The notes: a model not told the origin generated them from the letters alone. A stretch of DNA of 64,000 nucleotides from Planctomycetota bacterium (GCA_029259635.1 JAJDEU010000034.1:1-64000), one strand, 5' to 3'. Positions 1 through 10,051 are shown, counted from the stretch's first letter. A program made the numbers and translations.

Positions 1-447
1 GCTCTATGAGCAGCAAATTTTTAGTCGGGTTGGTGCCCGGAAACGAACCCGAATCCATAGATTCGGGGAGGCTTTTGGGTGCCGACCTGGCCAAAAATCG
101 GCCGCTTATGGAGTGAATGACTTTTACCACGGGCTGCTAGCGAAGCGTTCTGACGGATCCGCTTCGGCGATTCCAGATTAGGAATTATTCCGGTGCCTTC
201 GAGGCCTGAATAATCGGACCCAAGTTTGAAATCGACGCGTTTGAAAATTGGAAGATAGGTCGGGGAGCGCGGTCCCGTTGCGCGCCATTTCACCCGGGAC
301 AGGTGACGCGCGGCTGCGCTTCTCTTCAGGCCTTCGAATTCGGCTTGCGCCTACGGTGAGCTTTGCTAAAAAGAAGCTCGAGCTAGTGTTGGAGTCGATC
401 CTCTGGATCTTCGATATCCACAAGGCACAACCCACTCTCCATCGCCC
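1..447. other. Intergenic region with imperfect hairpin
   Basis: I see no convincing gene here. An inverted repeat pairs ATTATTC (184-190) with GAATAAT (208-214) and holds an inner GCCT/AGGC stem with a TCG turn. It lacks a T-tract, so it is a weak terminator candidate for a gene outside the window. The rest probably holds the promoter of the acyltransferase gene at 448. Confidence 0.35.
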
Positions 448-1872
448 GTGTCTTTCGACTCCCTTACTTTCTGGCTGTTCTTCGCCGTGGCCTGGATGGC
501 TTGGCGCTGCCTGCCCTTCAACGCTGCAAAAACATCGGCTCTCCTAGCGAGCCTTGTCTTTTACGGCTGGTGGAACCCGTGGTTTTTGACGCTGATTGGG
601 TTCTCCGTTGTCGTCGACTTCTACGTCGGAGCACGAATTCACCGGGCCTCGCGACCAGCTCTTCGACGAGCCTGGCTCATCACGAGTCTCGTCACCAACC
701 TCGGCTTGTTGGCCGTCTTCAAGTACGGGCCTTTCGCTGGGAGGAACGCGACTGCCCTGGCGAGGATGTTCGGTGCGGAGGTCGACTTCACTCTCGAAGA
801 CTGGATCATTCCCGTAGGAATTTCGTTCTACACCTTTCAGACGCTCAGCTACTCGATCGACATTTACCGCGGCTTGCTGACTCCGTGTAAGTCCTTTCGC
901 GACTTCAGTCTGTTCGTTGTGTTCTTCCCACAGCTTGTCGCTGGTCCGATCGTTCGCGCGCGCGATTTACTGCCTCAGTTTGTGCGTCGAAGACGTTTGT
1001 CGGTCGTGCATATTCAGCTTGGAATCGAGTCCATCGTTACCGGCTTGTTCCTCAAGGTGGTGGTAGCCGACAACCTCGCGCCCATAGTCGGGCGAACCTT
1101 CTCGATGGACGGAGCGGGCGTGCTCACACCCGTTCAGGCATGGCTGGGCGTGTTGTATTTCAGCATCCAGATCTTTGCAGACTTTGCCGGATACTCGGGC
1201 ATAGCGATCGGACTTGCCCAGCTGATGGGCTTGCGCTTCCCTCAGAACTTTGCTCATCCCTACATTAGCCGCAGCCTGTCCGAGTTCTGGACACGTTGGC
1301 ACATCAGCCTCTCCCAGTGGCTGCGCGACTACTTGTACATCCCGTTGGGAGGCAACCAGCGTCGCAGAACACGAGTGGCCATCAACCTGATGATCACGAT
1401 GCTACTCGGCGGGCTCTGGCACGGTGCGTCTTGGCACTTCTTGGCATGGGGTGGTTTGCACGGATTGGGGCTCTGTGTAGAGCGCGCTTTCGCGCGTGGA
1501 AAGCGTCAGCTCAGCCGTCCCACGATCAAGCAGCTCCCGCTCCAGTTCCTCCGCATGCTCATCGTGTTTGTCTTCGTCCTGACGACGTGGGTCTTCTTCC
1601 GCGCGGAAAACTTCGTACATGCCGGCGTCATGCTCGATCGCATGTACCTCGAGCCCTTTCGCGGCCGCATGGGGTTCGCCGCTCTCGACAATGCCCGGCA
1701 CCTCGTCCTGGTACTTCCCGTCGTCATCATGCATTTGAGTCGCCTCGGGACCGAATGGATTGGCTGGCAGCGCACCGTTGCCGTGCGAGTCGTGGCGACA
1801 GCCGTGATGCTGTTCCTGCTGACGATATTGCGGCGCGACTTCACCGTCGAATTCCTCTACTTCCAGTTCTAA
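448..1872 (+). CDS. MBOAT-family membrane O-acyltransferase (AlgI-like)
   Basis: This 474-residue polytopic membrane protein matches the MBOAT/AlgI family, which moves acyl (often acetyl) groups across the membrane onto polysaccharides or other surface polymers. The family core is visible as RWHISLSQWLRDYLYIPLGG followed by LLGGLWHGASWHF, where His325 is the conserved MBOAT histidine. Many hydrophobic helices span the length, and the size is typical of AlgI. The start is a GTG that opens directly into the first membrane segment. The gene ends 3 bases before the next one, an SGNH-type partner, so the two form an AlgI/AlgJ-like pair. The polymer that is acylated cannot be told from this window. 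Confidence 0.9.
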   Translation: MSFDSLTFWLFFAVAWMAWRCLPFNAAKTSALLASLVFYGWWNPWFLTLIGFSVVVDFYVGARIHRASRPALRRAWLITSLVTNLGLLAVFKYGPFAGRNATALARMFGAEVDFTLEDWIIPVGISFYTFQTLSYSIDIYRGLLTPCKSFRDFSLFVVFFPQLVAGPIVRARDLLPQFVRRRRLSVVHIQLGIESIVTGLFLKVVVADNLAPIVGRTFSMDGAGVLTPVQAWLGVLYFSIQIFADFAGYSGIAIGLAQLMGLRFPQNFAHPYISRSLSEFWTRWHISLSQWLRDYLYIPLGGNQRRRTRVAINLMITMLLGGLWHGASWHFLAWGGLHGLGLCVERAFARGKRQLSRPTIKQLPLQFLRMLIVFVFVLTTWVFFRAENFVHAGVMLDRMYLEPFRGRMGFAALDNARHLVLVLPVVIMHLSRLGTEWIGWQRTVAVRVVATAVMLFLLTILRRDFTVEFLYFQF

Positions 1873-1875
1873 CCC

Positions 1876-2943
1876 GTGCAGACCTCCACCATTCACCGAC
1901 GATTCGCGCGACGCAGTGCAGTCCCCCTGGTTGCGGGCGCTGTGCTCTATCTATTGCTCGTGGTCGCTTGGCAGAATTTCATCGTTCCCGATCTTCCGCC
2001 CGACCCATTTAGGCCGAACCTGTCACAGGGTCAGGTCCTTTGGGCTGGACCGCGCAATCACCCGATTTACACGCGCGAAGACATCGAGAATGCCGACGTG
2101 CTAGTGATCGGAGACTCGCGCATCTTCCATGGCATCGTTGCCGAGCGACTGGAGGAGGCCGGCCTCGGGCGCGTGGCTGTCGTGTGGTGCTTCGGCGGAC
2201 ATCTCACGAGCTTGCTTGCTGCCGTGCGTGAGATGCCGCCCAAGCGGCTTGTCATCGGCCTAGCGCCGATCAATCTGCACCCCAAGAAAAACCCCGTCAT
2301 GACGGAGATCATGCGACGGGAGCCGCCGTCGCTCCTGCAAGAGGGCGGGAACGAGCTTGTTGCAGCTTGGGCAGAAGAAGAGCTCGATTATCTTGTGGAG
2401 TTCGGCTTCACAAGATCCCGAGCCGAGAAGGAGGTCAATGACGTCCTCAGAAATCTCGAGCAAGCGAGGCTGCGCTCGACTTGGAGTCCGGAACGCGTCG
2501 ACCTTGAGTTCAAGGAGTGGTTCAACGTGCGCCGTCGTCGTGTGGTCGGAACTCTCTCCACTCGGACTTGGGACTACGCCTGGTTTTGGAACTACCAGTC
2601 GGGTGAGAGCGACGATGTCTATCGAGGCATTCTCTCAGAGGAAACCGCGCCAGAACGTGCCGCGTCTCTAGAACGAGTGACGGAACTGATCCAAGAACTG
2701 AAGGATCAAGGACGAGAAATCGTCTGCTTGCGAGTTCCGGTCGCGCATCAATTGCTTGAGATCGAAGAGGCGGCTTTTCCTGGGGCTCGTTTTGAAGAGT
2801 TGTGCAAAGAGCTCGAGGTTCCCTATCTCGATTCCTCGAACCGTCCATTCCGTACGCGCGATGGCAGCCATCTCAACGGCCCAGGCGCCGACAGGTACAG
2901 CCGAGTCGTCGCGGAGTTCCTGGCTGAGCAGTGGATGCCCTGA
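1876..2943 (+). CDS. SGNH/GDSL-like acyltransferase partner protein (AlgJ/AlgX-like)
   Basis: This 355-residue protein has one N-terminal signal anchor (about residues 14-33) and an SGNH-hydrolase-like domain. The nucleophile block reads VIGDSR with Ser81, and the C-terminal block reads DGSHL with Asp329 and His332, which together give the Ser-His-Asp triad. In alginate and cellulose acetylation systems, proteins of this kind take the acyl group delivered by an MBOAT partner and place it on the polymer in the periplasm. The GTG start lies 3 bases after the MBOAT stop, so co-translation is likely. Sequence similarity to AlgJ itself is low by eye; the role rests on the motifs and the pairing. 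Confidence 0.75.
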   Translation: MQTSTIHRRFARRSAVPLVAGAVLYLLLVVAWQNFIVPDLPPDPFRPNLSQGQVLWAGPRNHPIYTREDIENADVLVIGDSRIFHGIVAERLEEAGLGRVAVVWCFGGHLTSLLAAVREMPPKRLVIGLAPINLHPKKNPVMTEIMRREPPSLLQEGGNELVAAWAEEELDYLVEFGFTRSRAEKEVNDVLRNLEQARLRSTWSPERVDLEFKEWFNVRRRRVVGTLSTRTWDYAWFWNYQSGESDDVYRGILSEETAPERAASLERVTELIQELKDQGREIVCLRVPVAHQLLEIEEAAFPGARFEELCKELEVPYLDSSNRPFRTRDGSHLNGPGADRYSRVVAEFLAEQWMP

Positions 2944-3433
2944 ATCGCCGGGCGAGTTCGCGCGCAGGGTCAACTGCTCCAAGATTGTAGATTCGCGGGC
3001 GAATCCTCGGGTGAAAAGGAGCGGCTTCCTAATTTGTGGAACCGAGCATTGGCCTTCGACACCTGTGGACCGGCAATCCGAAGCCCAAAAGGCCCCGCCG
3101 GTTTGGTAGGTGTTGGGCTCTTCTTTTAACTCTCGTTCGTAGGGAACAGATCGGACTCCTAAGTTGGAACGAAGCGAGGACGGAGTGCGGGGAAATTCCC
3201 GCGGTTAGGGGAGATTTTCCTGCGCTCATGTACCCGTTTTTATGGGCCGAACGGAACTACATGCGCTGGGTCGCTTGGCCACCATGGCACGCCAGTTGAT
3301 TATTCGAGCGTAGCTCGGACCCACGGGCTCCTTCCCAACAGCCGTTGGGAACGAGGGAGCGCGCCGAGTCTTACAACCGAAATCAACAATTCCAAGCCGG
3401 CAACGATGCGGGCATGAGAAGCGGAGATGAGCC
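2944..3433. other. Intergenic region
   Basis: No credible gene is seen here. The region holds the hairpin listed at 3082-3126 and the presumed promoter of the multihaem protein gene. Confidence 0.4.
3082..3126 (+). terminator. Candidate intrinsic terminator after the acyltransferase pair
   Basis: AGCCCAA (3082-3088) pairs with TTGGGCT (3113-3119) and is followed by CTTCTTTT. The loop is long (24 nt), which weakens the call, but the T-rich tail and the position downstream of the two-gene unit fit a rho-independent terminator. Confidence 0.4.
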
Positions 3434-5866
3434 ATGCGTAAATTCAAATCGACGTGCAAGAGGGCTGGGGCGGCTTCCGTCCTCATTCTCCTGCTTCCCC
3501 TGTTCTCTCTAAGTTGCACCCATGGCAGTAGTACTTCGAATTCTGGAACCTTCGAAGTTCAATCTAGCCAGACCGCCACTACGTTCTCGACTCCCACGAT
3601 GGAAGTCCGACTGAACTTGGCCGGCCAAACGATGGCCAACCCGGTCATTCACTACACGATGGATCTGTCGACTCCCACAGCGGCAAGCACCGTCTACACG
3701 GGTCCCATTACCATTTCATCGACGACCGTCATCAAAGCTATCGGCATCAATCCCGACATGTCCCAGACCGACGTCCTCGTCGTGGGATACGTCAAGCTTG
3801 ACGGCCCCTACCGCTCGCAATGGGCGGCGAGCGGCCACGGCGACATCACCGGCGAAGCCTTCCGACATTGGGACGACGACGGCTCGGTTTCGACCAGCTG
3901 TGCTCGTTGCCACGGCGGCGGAGGCCTGAGTGACTATCTTGCCGATGGAGTGGTCGACAGCACGGGTGTTCTTCCGCTGGGGCACGACTGCAACATCTGT
4001 CACCAGCCCGTCTCCATCACCCTCTACGACTGGAAAGCCAACTACCCGTTCATCGAACCGGTGGCCTTCCCTTCGATGGACACAGCGACCCTCCTTGGTC
4101 AGAGCAACCTCTGCTTAGCCTGTCACCAGGGACGGGAATCGGGAGACTCGATCGACGATGATATTTTGGCGGACCCGACGGGACCGTACACCTTTGTCAA
4201 CATCCACTATTACGCGGCAGGAGCTACCTTCTTCGGCACGGAAACAGGCGGCGGTTACGAGTACCCCGGTAAGCAGTACGTCGGGCAGAACACTTTCCCC
4301 TCACACGATGCAGCACAGCAAACCTGCGTAGGCTGCCACATGCGGGGCGACTTGCTCGATCACACGCTTGTTCCGAAGGTCTCCGATTGCACGAGCTGCC
4401 ACTCGGGTAGCACTTTTGAAACTCTGGGCGGCACCCCGGACTCCAACTACCGCGCAATTCATGCGACTCACACGGAATTGCTCGCGGCCGTTCAATCCTA
4501 TGCCATCAACACCCTGGGATTCCCGATCGCGTACGACGCTAATCGCTATCCCTATTTTGTGCACGACACAAACTCCAACGGCGTCGCGGACTCCAATGAA
4601 TTGGGTTTCGGGAACCGATACGACGAGTTCGATGCGACCTTGCTGAAGGCCGCCTACAACTACCAAGTCGCTGCCAAGGATCCCGCCGGTTACATCCACA
4701 ACGGAACCTACATCCGGCAACTGGTCAACGACTCCATCGAAGCCCTCGGTTGGGTTCCGAGTAAGCCGGCGCCCGGGCGTGCCAACTTCAATCTAGCCAC
4801 GGCGACCAAATCGGAGCAGTGGTTGACCAGCGGCCACGCGGCCTCGGCCGCCGAAGCCTTCACGCACTGGGACGGAGACGGCGAAGTCGCGCAATCCTGT
4901 GCGAAGTGTCACAGCTCTACGGGCTTTATCGACTTCATTGAGGACGGCGTCACAGCATCCGCTGCGCCGCTGGGGCAGTTGGTCGAATGCAGCGCCTGCC
5001 ACGGCGCGACAAACTTGTTCGCCGACGACAGCACGCGATACGCGGACGTCGTAGCGCACACAGCGCTGGAGCCGGTGACCTTCCCCTCGGGCGCAACCCA
5101 AAGTTTGGGCGACGCCAGCAACATCTGCATGACCTGTCACCAAGGTCGCTCCTCGGGACTCTCTATCGATGCGGCCTCGAGCAACTCTGCGGTACAGGCG
5201 CCGACGGACTACAGCTCCTTCGACTTCATCAACCGCCACTATTTCGCCGCGGCCGCCATCATGTTCGGCTCCGACGCGACAGCTTCCTATGAGTACGCCG
5301 GTCAAACCTACGAAGGCCTCAACACCTTTGACGGTCACAGCGGCGACTTGAATTCCTGCCTCAGCTGCCACATGCGCAGCACGGCTGACCACAGCTTCAA
5401 TCCGCAAGTCGGAGACTGCTCGGAGTGCCACTTTGGTGTCACAGACTTCGAAGATCTTGGCTTGCCTTTCCGCGCTGCCGATGTGGACTACGATGGAAGT
5501 GGTCTGGGCCAAAGCTTCGACGCGGAGATCAAGGGCATGGCCGCGAATCTCTACACCGCGATTCAAGCCTACGCTGTCTCTGGCTTACCCCAGAGCTCTC
5601 CGGTCATCTACGTTCCAACTTCCTACCCTTACTGGTTCAAGGATACGGACGCCAACGGAGTTCTCACCCCGGGCGAGAACAACTTCGGCAACCGCTACCG
5701 TGATTTCGATATCCACCTCCTTCGAGCCGCTTACAACTATCACTCGGCCCAGGATCCTTGCGGTGACATCCACAACTACAAGTACGTGCTGCAGTCCCTC
5801 TACGACTCCACGGACTTCCTGGACAATTCTGTCCTGGACGGAAGCATCGTGGGCACACGCCCCTAA
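3434..5866 (+). CDS. Secreted multihaem c-type cytochrome lipoprotein with ten CxxCH motifs
   Basis: The 810-residue product begins with a signal peptide ending in a lipobox-like FSLSC (Cys28). Residues about 40-115 resemble a chitobiase/beta-hexosaminidase C-terminal-type beta domain (IHYTMDLSTPTAASTVYTGP). The remainder carries ten haem-binding motifs in two sets of five: CARCH, CNICH, CLACH, CVGCH, CTSCH, then CAKCH, CSACH, CMTCH, CLSCH, CSECH. Each set begins with a WxxSGH element and ends with a D.N.NG-type segment before a YNY motif, so the protein is an internal duplication. Haem attachment implies a periplasmic or outer-surface location and a role in electron transfer. The partner enzyme is not encoded nearby. 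The start is an ATG just before the signal peptide. Confidence 0.85.
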   Translation: MRKFKSTCKRAGAASVLILLLPLFSLSCTHGSSTSNSGTFEVQSSQTATTFSTPTMEVRLNLAGQTMANPVIHYTMDLSTPTAASTVYTGPITISSTTVIKAIGINPDMSQTDVLVVGYVKLDGPYRSQWAASGHGDITGEAFRHWDDDGSVSTSCARCHGGGGLSDYLADGVVDSTGVLPLGHDCNICHQPVSITLYDWKANYPFIEPVAFPSMDTATLLGQSNLCLACHQGRESGDSIDDDILADPTGPYTFVNIHYYAAGATFFGTETGGGYEYPGKQYVGQNTFPSHDAAQQTCVGCHMRGDLLDHTLVPKVSDCTSCHSGSTFETLGGTPDSNYRAIHATHTELLAAVQSYAINTLGFPIAYDANRYPYFVHDTNSNGVADSNELGFGNRYDEFDATLLKAAYNYQVAAKDPAGYIHNGTYIRQLVNDSIEALGWVPSKPAPGRANFNLATATKSEQWLTSGHAASAAEAFTHWDGDGEVAQSCAKCHSSTGFIDFIEDGVTASAAPLGQLVECSACHGATNLFADDSTRYADVVAHTALEPVTFPSGATQSLGDASNICMTCHQGRSSGLSIDAASSNSAVQAPTDYSSFDFINRHYFAAAAIMFGSDATASYEYAGQTYEGLNTFDGHSGDLNSCLSCHMRSTADHSFNPQVGDCSECHFGVTDFEDLGLPFRAADVDYDGSGLGQSFDAEIKGMAANLYTAIQAYAVSGLPQSSPVIYVPTSYPYWFKDTDANGVLTPGENNFGNRYRDFDIHLLRAAYNYHSAQDPCGDIHNYKYVLQSLYDSTDFLDNSVLDGSIVGTRP

Positions 5867-5892
5867 CCGTCCGGTAGATTCGTGAAACACGC

Positions 5893-5930
5893 GAGGGCCC
5901 CTGCGCGAGCGGGGGCCCTCTTCGATTTGA
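5893..5930 (+). terminator. Intrinsic terminator of the multihaem cytochrome gene
   Basis: GAGGGCCCC (5893-5901) pairs perfectly with GGGGCCCTC (5912-5920), with a 10-nt loop and a TTCGATTT tail. It lies 27 bases after the stop codon. Confidence 0.75.
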
Positions 5931-6042
5931 GCAGCACAAACCTTGGCGGGAGTCGTTGCCTTCGTGAGTCTAGTGACGAAGCGGTTTCGTAATCGGCGCG
6001 ACTCATTACCTATTGAGCTGCGCCGCGATTAGGTCGGTAGCT

Positions 6043-6657
6043 TTACTGTCGCGACGGAAAGATGCCCTGCAGTGCGATGATGTAAGTCATGCTGACGAAA
6101 GGCTGACGGTTGTCGTGAGGTTGAGCTCCGCCCGTATTGCCGATGGCGTCGACATGCATGGAGACGTTCGGGTGAGCTCCATAAAACGGACGGTTCGGAC
6201 TTGTCGCCATCACGTTTCCCATAGTCATTTGCTCGCCGCCTGGCTGCATCTGTCCCATGAGTTGGTGAGAGTGGCTCGGCAAATTGGCGATGCTGAGAGA
6301 CGTCTGCTCGATGCCGCCCGCCTGGCCGAGTTGGTAAGAACTGAGCCCCGGTCCGTTGCCTTGTCCGATGGGGGTACGGCCCCGGAGGTCGGGCAGGCGA
6401 AAGGTGGTTCTTCCGTCGCCGCCATAGGTCGTGCCGAGGATTGAGAACAGAGCTGCATTCTGTGAAATCGGCAGGAGCTGTCCTTCGCAAGTTGCCCATC
6501 CTTCGGGGGCAAAGTTGCCGCCGAATAGGACGATCTCACCAATGAAGGGATCGGTGACGAGCAACGTTGCTGGAGCGGGAGCAACAGGGGGGCGTAGAGC
6601 CAGGGTCAGGCTCGTTACGAGCAGTGCGGCGGAAAGCATGACGGAAGATGACTTCAT
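6043..6657 (-). CDS. Exported phage tail-collar-domain protein (microcystin-dependent-protein-like)
   Basis: The 204-residue product has an N-terminal signal or anchor segment (MKSSSVMLSAALLVTSLTLA) and a tail-collar domain: GEIVLFGGNFAPEGW, then GTTYGGDGRTTFRLPDLRGR, then a His-rich stretch (LPSHSHQLMG). This collar fold is common in phage tail fibres and in free-standing bacterial proteins such as the Mdp family, where its function is poorly known. I chose the ATG at 6657 because a GGAG lies shortly upstream on the minus strand and because it puts the signal peptide first. No tail-assembly genes are adjacent, so it is probably a stand-alone secreted protein. Confidence 0.8.
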   Translation of the reverse strand: MKSSSVMLSAALLVTSLTLALRPPVAPAPATLLVTDPFIGEIVLFGGNFAPEGWATCEGQLLPISQNAALFSILGTTYGGDGRTTFRLPDLRGRTPIGQGNGPGLSSYQLGQAGGIEQTSLSIANLPSHSHQLMGQMQPGGEQMTMGNVMATSPNRPFYGAHPNVSMHVDAIGNTGGAQPHDNRQPFVSMTYIIALQGIFPSRQ

Positions 6658-7045
6658 AGTTTTGTACTCCGGTGATGGGAACTGGAACCAACAAGTGTAA
6701 AGCAAGCGACGATTTGCGGGGCTCTAGCGAAAGTATTGTATTCAGGCCCCCAAGGTCACTCCCCTGTGCATTCGGATAACCACTGTACTCACTCACCAGC
6801 CTTAAGAGACAGTTGCGTTGCGCTTCAAATGCGAAGATTGGCGTGCCCGCAGACCCTCAACTCTGAATCGTGAATCCCAACCCAAATAGCCTCCTTCGAG
6901 TAGGATGTATTTGGGTTTTCAGTCGATCTCTTCGAGCATCCTCGGTGTACGAACCTGTGAGCTTTCGCACATGTTTTGAGCGCTGCCCTGTGACGATGAA
7001 GCAAGGCCTCAGCGCGACACCAGCAGACCGACGATAGGACGAACG
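6658..7045. other. Divergent intergenic region
   Basis: This region separates the minus-strand collar protein from the plus-strand repeat protein, so it should hold both promoters. I see no gene or clear RNA in it. An AGGA just before 7046 serves as the ribosome site of the next gene. Confidence 0.35.
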
Positions 7046-10000
7046 ATGTACTGCACCTCGACACGCTTCGATCGCTCTCGACTAGCTTTCGTTCTGGTCG
7101 CCTTCATCTCCGCCAGTCCAGTGGTCGCGCAAGAGGGATTATCCATCGAACGCCGGGGCGAGTACTGCGTTAGCGAGCAAGTCCGGGCGACCGAGAATCA
7201 AAGCGTTGTCGTTGAAGGCCATGTGTTCAATCCCGATGGCTCACCTGCTAAAAGCGCGATCGTCCTAAGCAGCGCAGGTGGGCGAGCGCTCACAGACGAA
7301 AGTGGCGAGTATCTACTGGCGCTCGAGGTCTCATCCGACGTCCAGAGATTCCGGATCACCGGAGTTTCAGGAAAAAACGCGGATCACATTGCGAGTCACG
7401 AAATATCTTTCGCACCGGGTTCACGAACGATCGCGTCTCTACCACTGCAACTCTCTCAATCGAACTCTTGCTCGCCGGCGTGGTTGCCGACCTTCGGAGC
7501 CTTCCCGGGAACGGATATGGACGTGTTCGCGCTCGAAGTCTTCGATGATGGCAGTGGCCCGGCTCTCATCGTGGCCGGTAGCTTCATTGAGGCGGGTGGT
7601 GTCTCCGCGAGACGAATTGCGAAGTGGGATGGGTCCGAATGGAGTCCACTGGGAACGGGAGTTTTCGGTCAACTCAATGCGTTGGTCGTGTTTGACGACG
7701 GCAACGGACCGGCGCTCTACCTCGGAGGCAGTTTCACTGGTGCTGGCGGCGTATCCGCCAACTCAATCGCGAAGTGGGATGGTGCCGTTTGGGCGCCTGT
7801 TGGCTCGGGTACGACCGGGACGATCCGCAGCCTCGAAGTTTGGGACGACGGAGGTGGAGACGCGCTCTTTGCTGGCGGAGATTTTGCGATGATCGGAGGG
7901 AGTGCCGCGAATAACATCGCAAAGTGGGACGGAGCTCAGTGGACCGCGCTCGGCGCCGGGGTGAGTGGGCTGGGTTCCGGTGAGGTGTACTCGCTACACG
8001 GCTTCGATGATGGTGGAGGGCAAGCTCTCTACGCCGGCGGGCTATTTGACACCGCTGGTGCCTCTGCTGCGAACAGTATCGGCCGGTGGGACGGGTCGAA
8101 TTGGTCCGCTCTCGGGTCCGGAGTGTCGGGCATCGTTCGATCCATGCAGGATTTCGATGACGGGTCCGGTCTCACCCTCTTTGTGGGGGGGACTTTCACT
8201 TCCGCAGGCGGCGTGCCAGCCAATCACCTAGCGAAGTGGAGCGGATCGACTTGGAGCTCTTTCGGGTCCGGAATTTCCGGCCCACCACAACAGCGAGTGG
8301 ATGCCATGTCCGTCTTTGACGACGGCTCCGGCCCGGCTCTCTATATCGGTGGACGATTCGACACCGTCGATGGCAATCCCATTCAGATGACCGCGAAGTG
8401 GAATGGGGCGAATTGGTCTCCGCTCGGACTTGGCGTGAATTCGACCGTGCTGGCCCTGGCTCAGTACGACGACGGAAGTGGAAATGCTCTCTTCGCCGGA
8501 GGGCGATTCACGATTGCCGGCACACGGGCTGCGGGGCATGTCGCTAAATGGAGCGGCTCGAATTGGCGCCCGTTGGGCAGCGGATTCAATTCATCGATTC
8601 AGGCGCTCGCCGTTTACGATGACGGAGGAGGCAACGAGCTTTACGTGGGAGGGACATTTACCGCGGCTTCGGGAGCTACGCCGGCCCTGCGAATCGCGAA
8701 GTGGGATGGAGCGATCTGGGCGCCAGTAGGAGCTGGCATAGGAGTCGGTGGTGGAACCGTGAGAGCACTCGAGGTCTTTAACGACGGGGGAGGTCCTGCG
8801 CTCTACGCGGGCGGCCAATTCTCGAGCGCTGGAGGAGTCCCTGTCGCCAACGTCGCCAAGTGGGATGGGACCAGCTGGACCGAAATCGGTGACGGTCTCG
8901 GTGGTTCCCTTAGCGATTTTGCCGTCTACGACGATGGGGGCGGGAATGAACTCTACGCAGCCGGTGAGTTCACAACACTCGGACCCGGAACAAGCCTCGT
9001 CGCCAAGTGGGACGGTGCGAGTTGGACTTCTGTGGGAGTCGGTATGCAAGCGTCAGGGAACCCATCAGCTGAAGCCTTCGAGATCTATAACGACGGCGGG
9101 GGCGATGGGCTCTATTTCGCGGGCGATTACGACACGATCGGTGGCGTTGCCGCCAAAAGTATCGCGCGGTGGGACGGCTCCAATTGGTCCCCACTTGGCC
9201 TTGGCCTCGATGGCGTGTTCTTCGCGCGAGGCGCCGCGTTGACCGTATTCGACGATGGAGGCGGTCCGGAGTTGTACGTCGGTGGAACATTTACTTCAGC
9301 GGGAGGTGTCCCGGGAACTCGCAACCTGGCTAAGTGGAGTGGTTCCACTTGGTCTTCAGTAGCTGGGGACCTTTTCTCCTCAGTCTTCACGCTTCAGACT
9401 CACGATGACGGAAGTGGCCTTGCGCTCTACGCAGGAGGCGGGTGGTCATCCATTGGATCGCTGGTCACCAATGGCATAGCGAAATGGAACGGCGCGGACT
9501 GGTCTTCACTTGGATCCGGCATCGAAGGGTCCATCTTCGTCATGGGCGAATTCGACGATGGAAACGGTCCCGCTCTCTTCGTCGGTGGTCTCTTCGACAC
9601 CATTGAAGGATCTGGCGACAGCTACTTCGGCAAGTGGGGTTGCTCGTCTTCGCAATCCCTGACCAGCGATGCCTCAAACCTCTCTCTCTCGGCCGGCGGA
9701 ACACAAACGCTTTTCCTCGACGCCGGGACCAGCCGCGCTGACTGGTTTTACGTCATGCTCGGGACGTTCACGGGAACCTCTCCGGGCATCGATATTGGCA
9801 GTGGCCTGATCTTGCCGCTCAATTCCGACTCGTACTTCACCATCACCCGGTTCCGCCACCAGCTCAAAAACTTCAACGACTTCAGGGGGACTTTGGACGC
9901 TTCGGGCCAAGCAACGGCGTCACTGACCGTCTTCGCGGACATGAACCCGAGCCTTACGGGCGTCACCTTGCACCACGCCTTTCTCGCAGGAGAGGTCTTC

Positions 10001-10051
10001 AGTTCCATTGAATTCGCGAGTAACGCGGTGCCGACACTGCTCGTCCCGTAG
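7046..10051 (+). CDS. Secreted protein with 14 tandem DDG/AKWDG repeats
   Basis: The 1001-residue product starts with a signal peptide ending near VVAQEG. A carboxypeptidase-regulatory-like beta domain follows at about residues 48-125 (VEGHVFNPDGSPAKSAIVL). Fourteen repeats of about 50 residues come next, each on the pattern FDDGxGPALYxGGxFxxAGG..IAKWDGxxWxxLGxG. Fourteen units would suit two seven-bladed beta-propellers, which is inference. The last 130 residues form a separate beta-rich domain (LSLSAGGTQTLFLDAG...) that I have seen only as a C-terminal appendage in Planctomycetota-type secreted proteins. The ATG at 7046 is preceded by AGGA. Substrate or partner is unknown; a surface-display or binding role is likely. 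Confidence 0.75.
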   Translation: MYCTSTRFDRSRLAFVLVAFISASPVVAQEGLSIERRGEYCVSEQVRATENQSVVVEGHVFNPDGSPAKSAIVLSSAGGRALTDESGEYLLALEVSSDVQRFRITGVSGKNADHIASHEISFAPGSRTIASLPLQLSQSNSCSPAWLPTFGAFPGTDMDVFALEVFDDGSGPALIVAGSFIEAGGVSARRIAKWDGSEWSPLGTGVFGQLNALVVFDDGNGPALYLGGSFTGAGGVSANSIAKWDGAVWAPVGSGTTGTIRSLEVWDDGGGDALFAGGDFAMIGGSAANNIAKWDGAQWTALGAGVSGLGSGEVYSLHGFDDGGGQALYAGGLFDTAGASAANSIGRWDGSNWSALGSGVSGIVRSMQDFDDGSGLTLFVGGTFTSAGGVPANHLAKWSGSTWSSFGSGISGPPQQRVDAMSVFDDGSGPALYIGGRFDTVDGNPIQMTAKWNGANWSPLGLGVNSTVLALAQYDDGSGNALFAGGRFTIAGTRAAGHVAKWSGSNWRPLGSGFNSSIQALAVYDDGGGNELYVGGTFTAASGATPALRIAKWDGAIWAPVGAGIGVGGGTVRALEVFNDGGGPALYAGGQFSSAGGVPVANVAKWDGTSWTEIGDGLGGSLSDFAVYDDGGGNELYAAGEFTTLGPGTSLVAKWDGASWTSVGVGMQASGNPSAEAFEIYNDGGGDGLYFAGDYDTIGGVAAKSIARWDGSNWSPLGLGLDGVFFARGAALTVFDDGGGPELYVGGTFTSAGGVPGTRNLAKWSGSTWSSVAGDLFSSVFTLQTHDDGSGLALYAGGGWSSIGSLVTNGIAKWNGADWSSLGSGIEGSIFVMGEFDDGNGPALFVGGLFDTIEGSGDSYFGKWGCSSSQSLTSDASNLSLSAGGTQTLFLDAGTSRADWFYVMLGTFTGTSPGIDIGSGLILPLNSDSYFTITRFRHQLKNFNDFRGTLDASGQATASLTVFADMNPSLTGVTLHHAFLAGEVFSSIEFASNAVPTLLVP

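Noticed and set aside
6043..6657. Treating the tail-collar gene as part of a prophage
   Set aside because: Its neighbours are ordinary exported-protein genes, it carries a signal peptide, and no other phage gene lies near.
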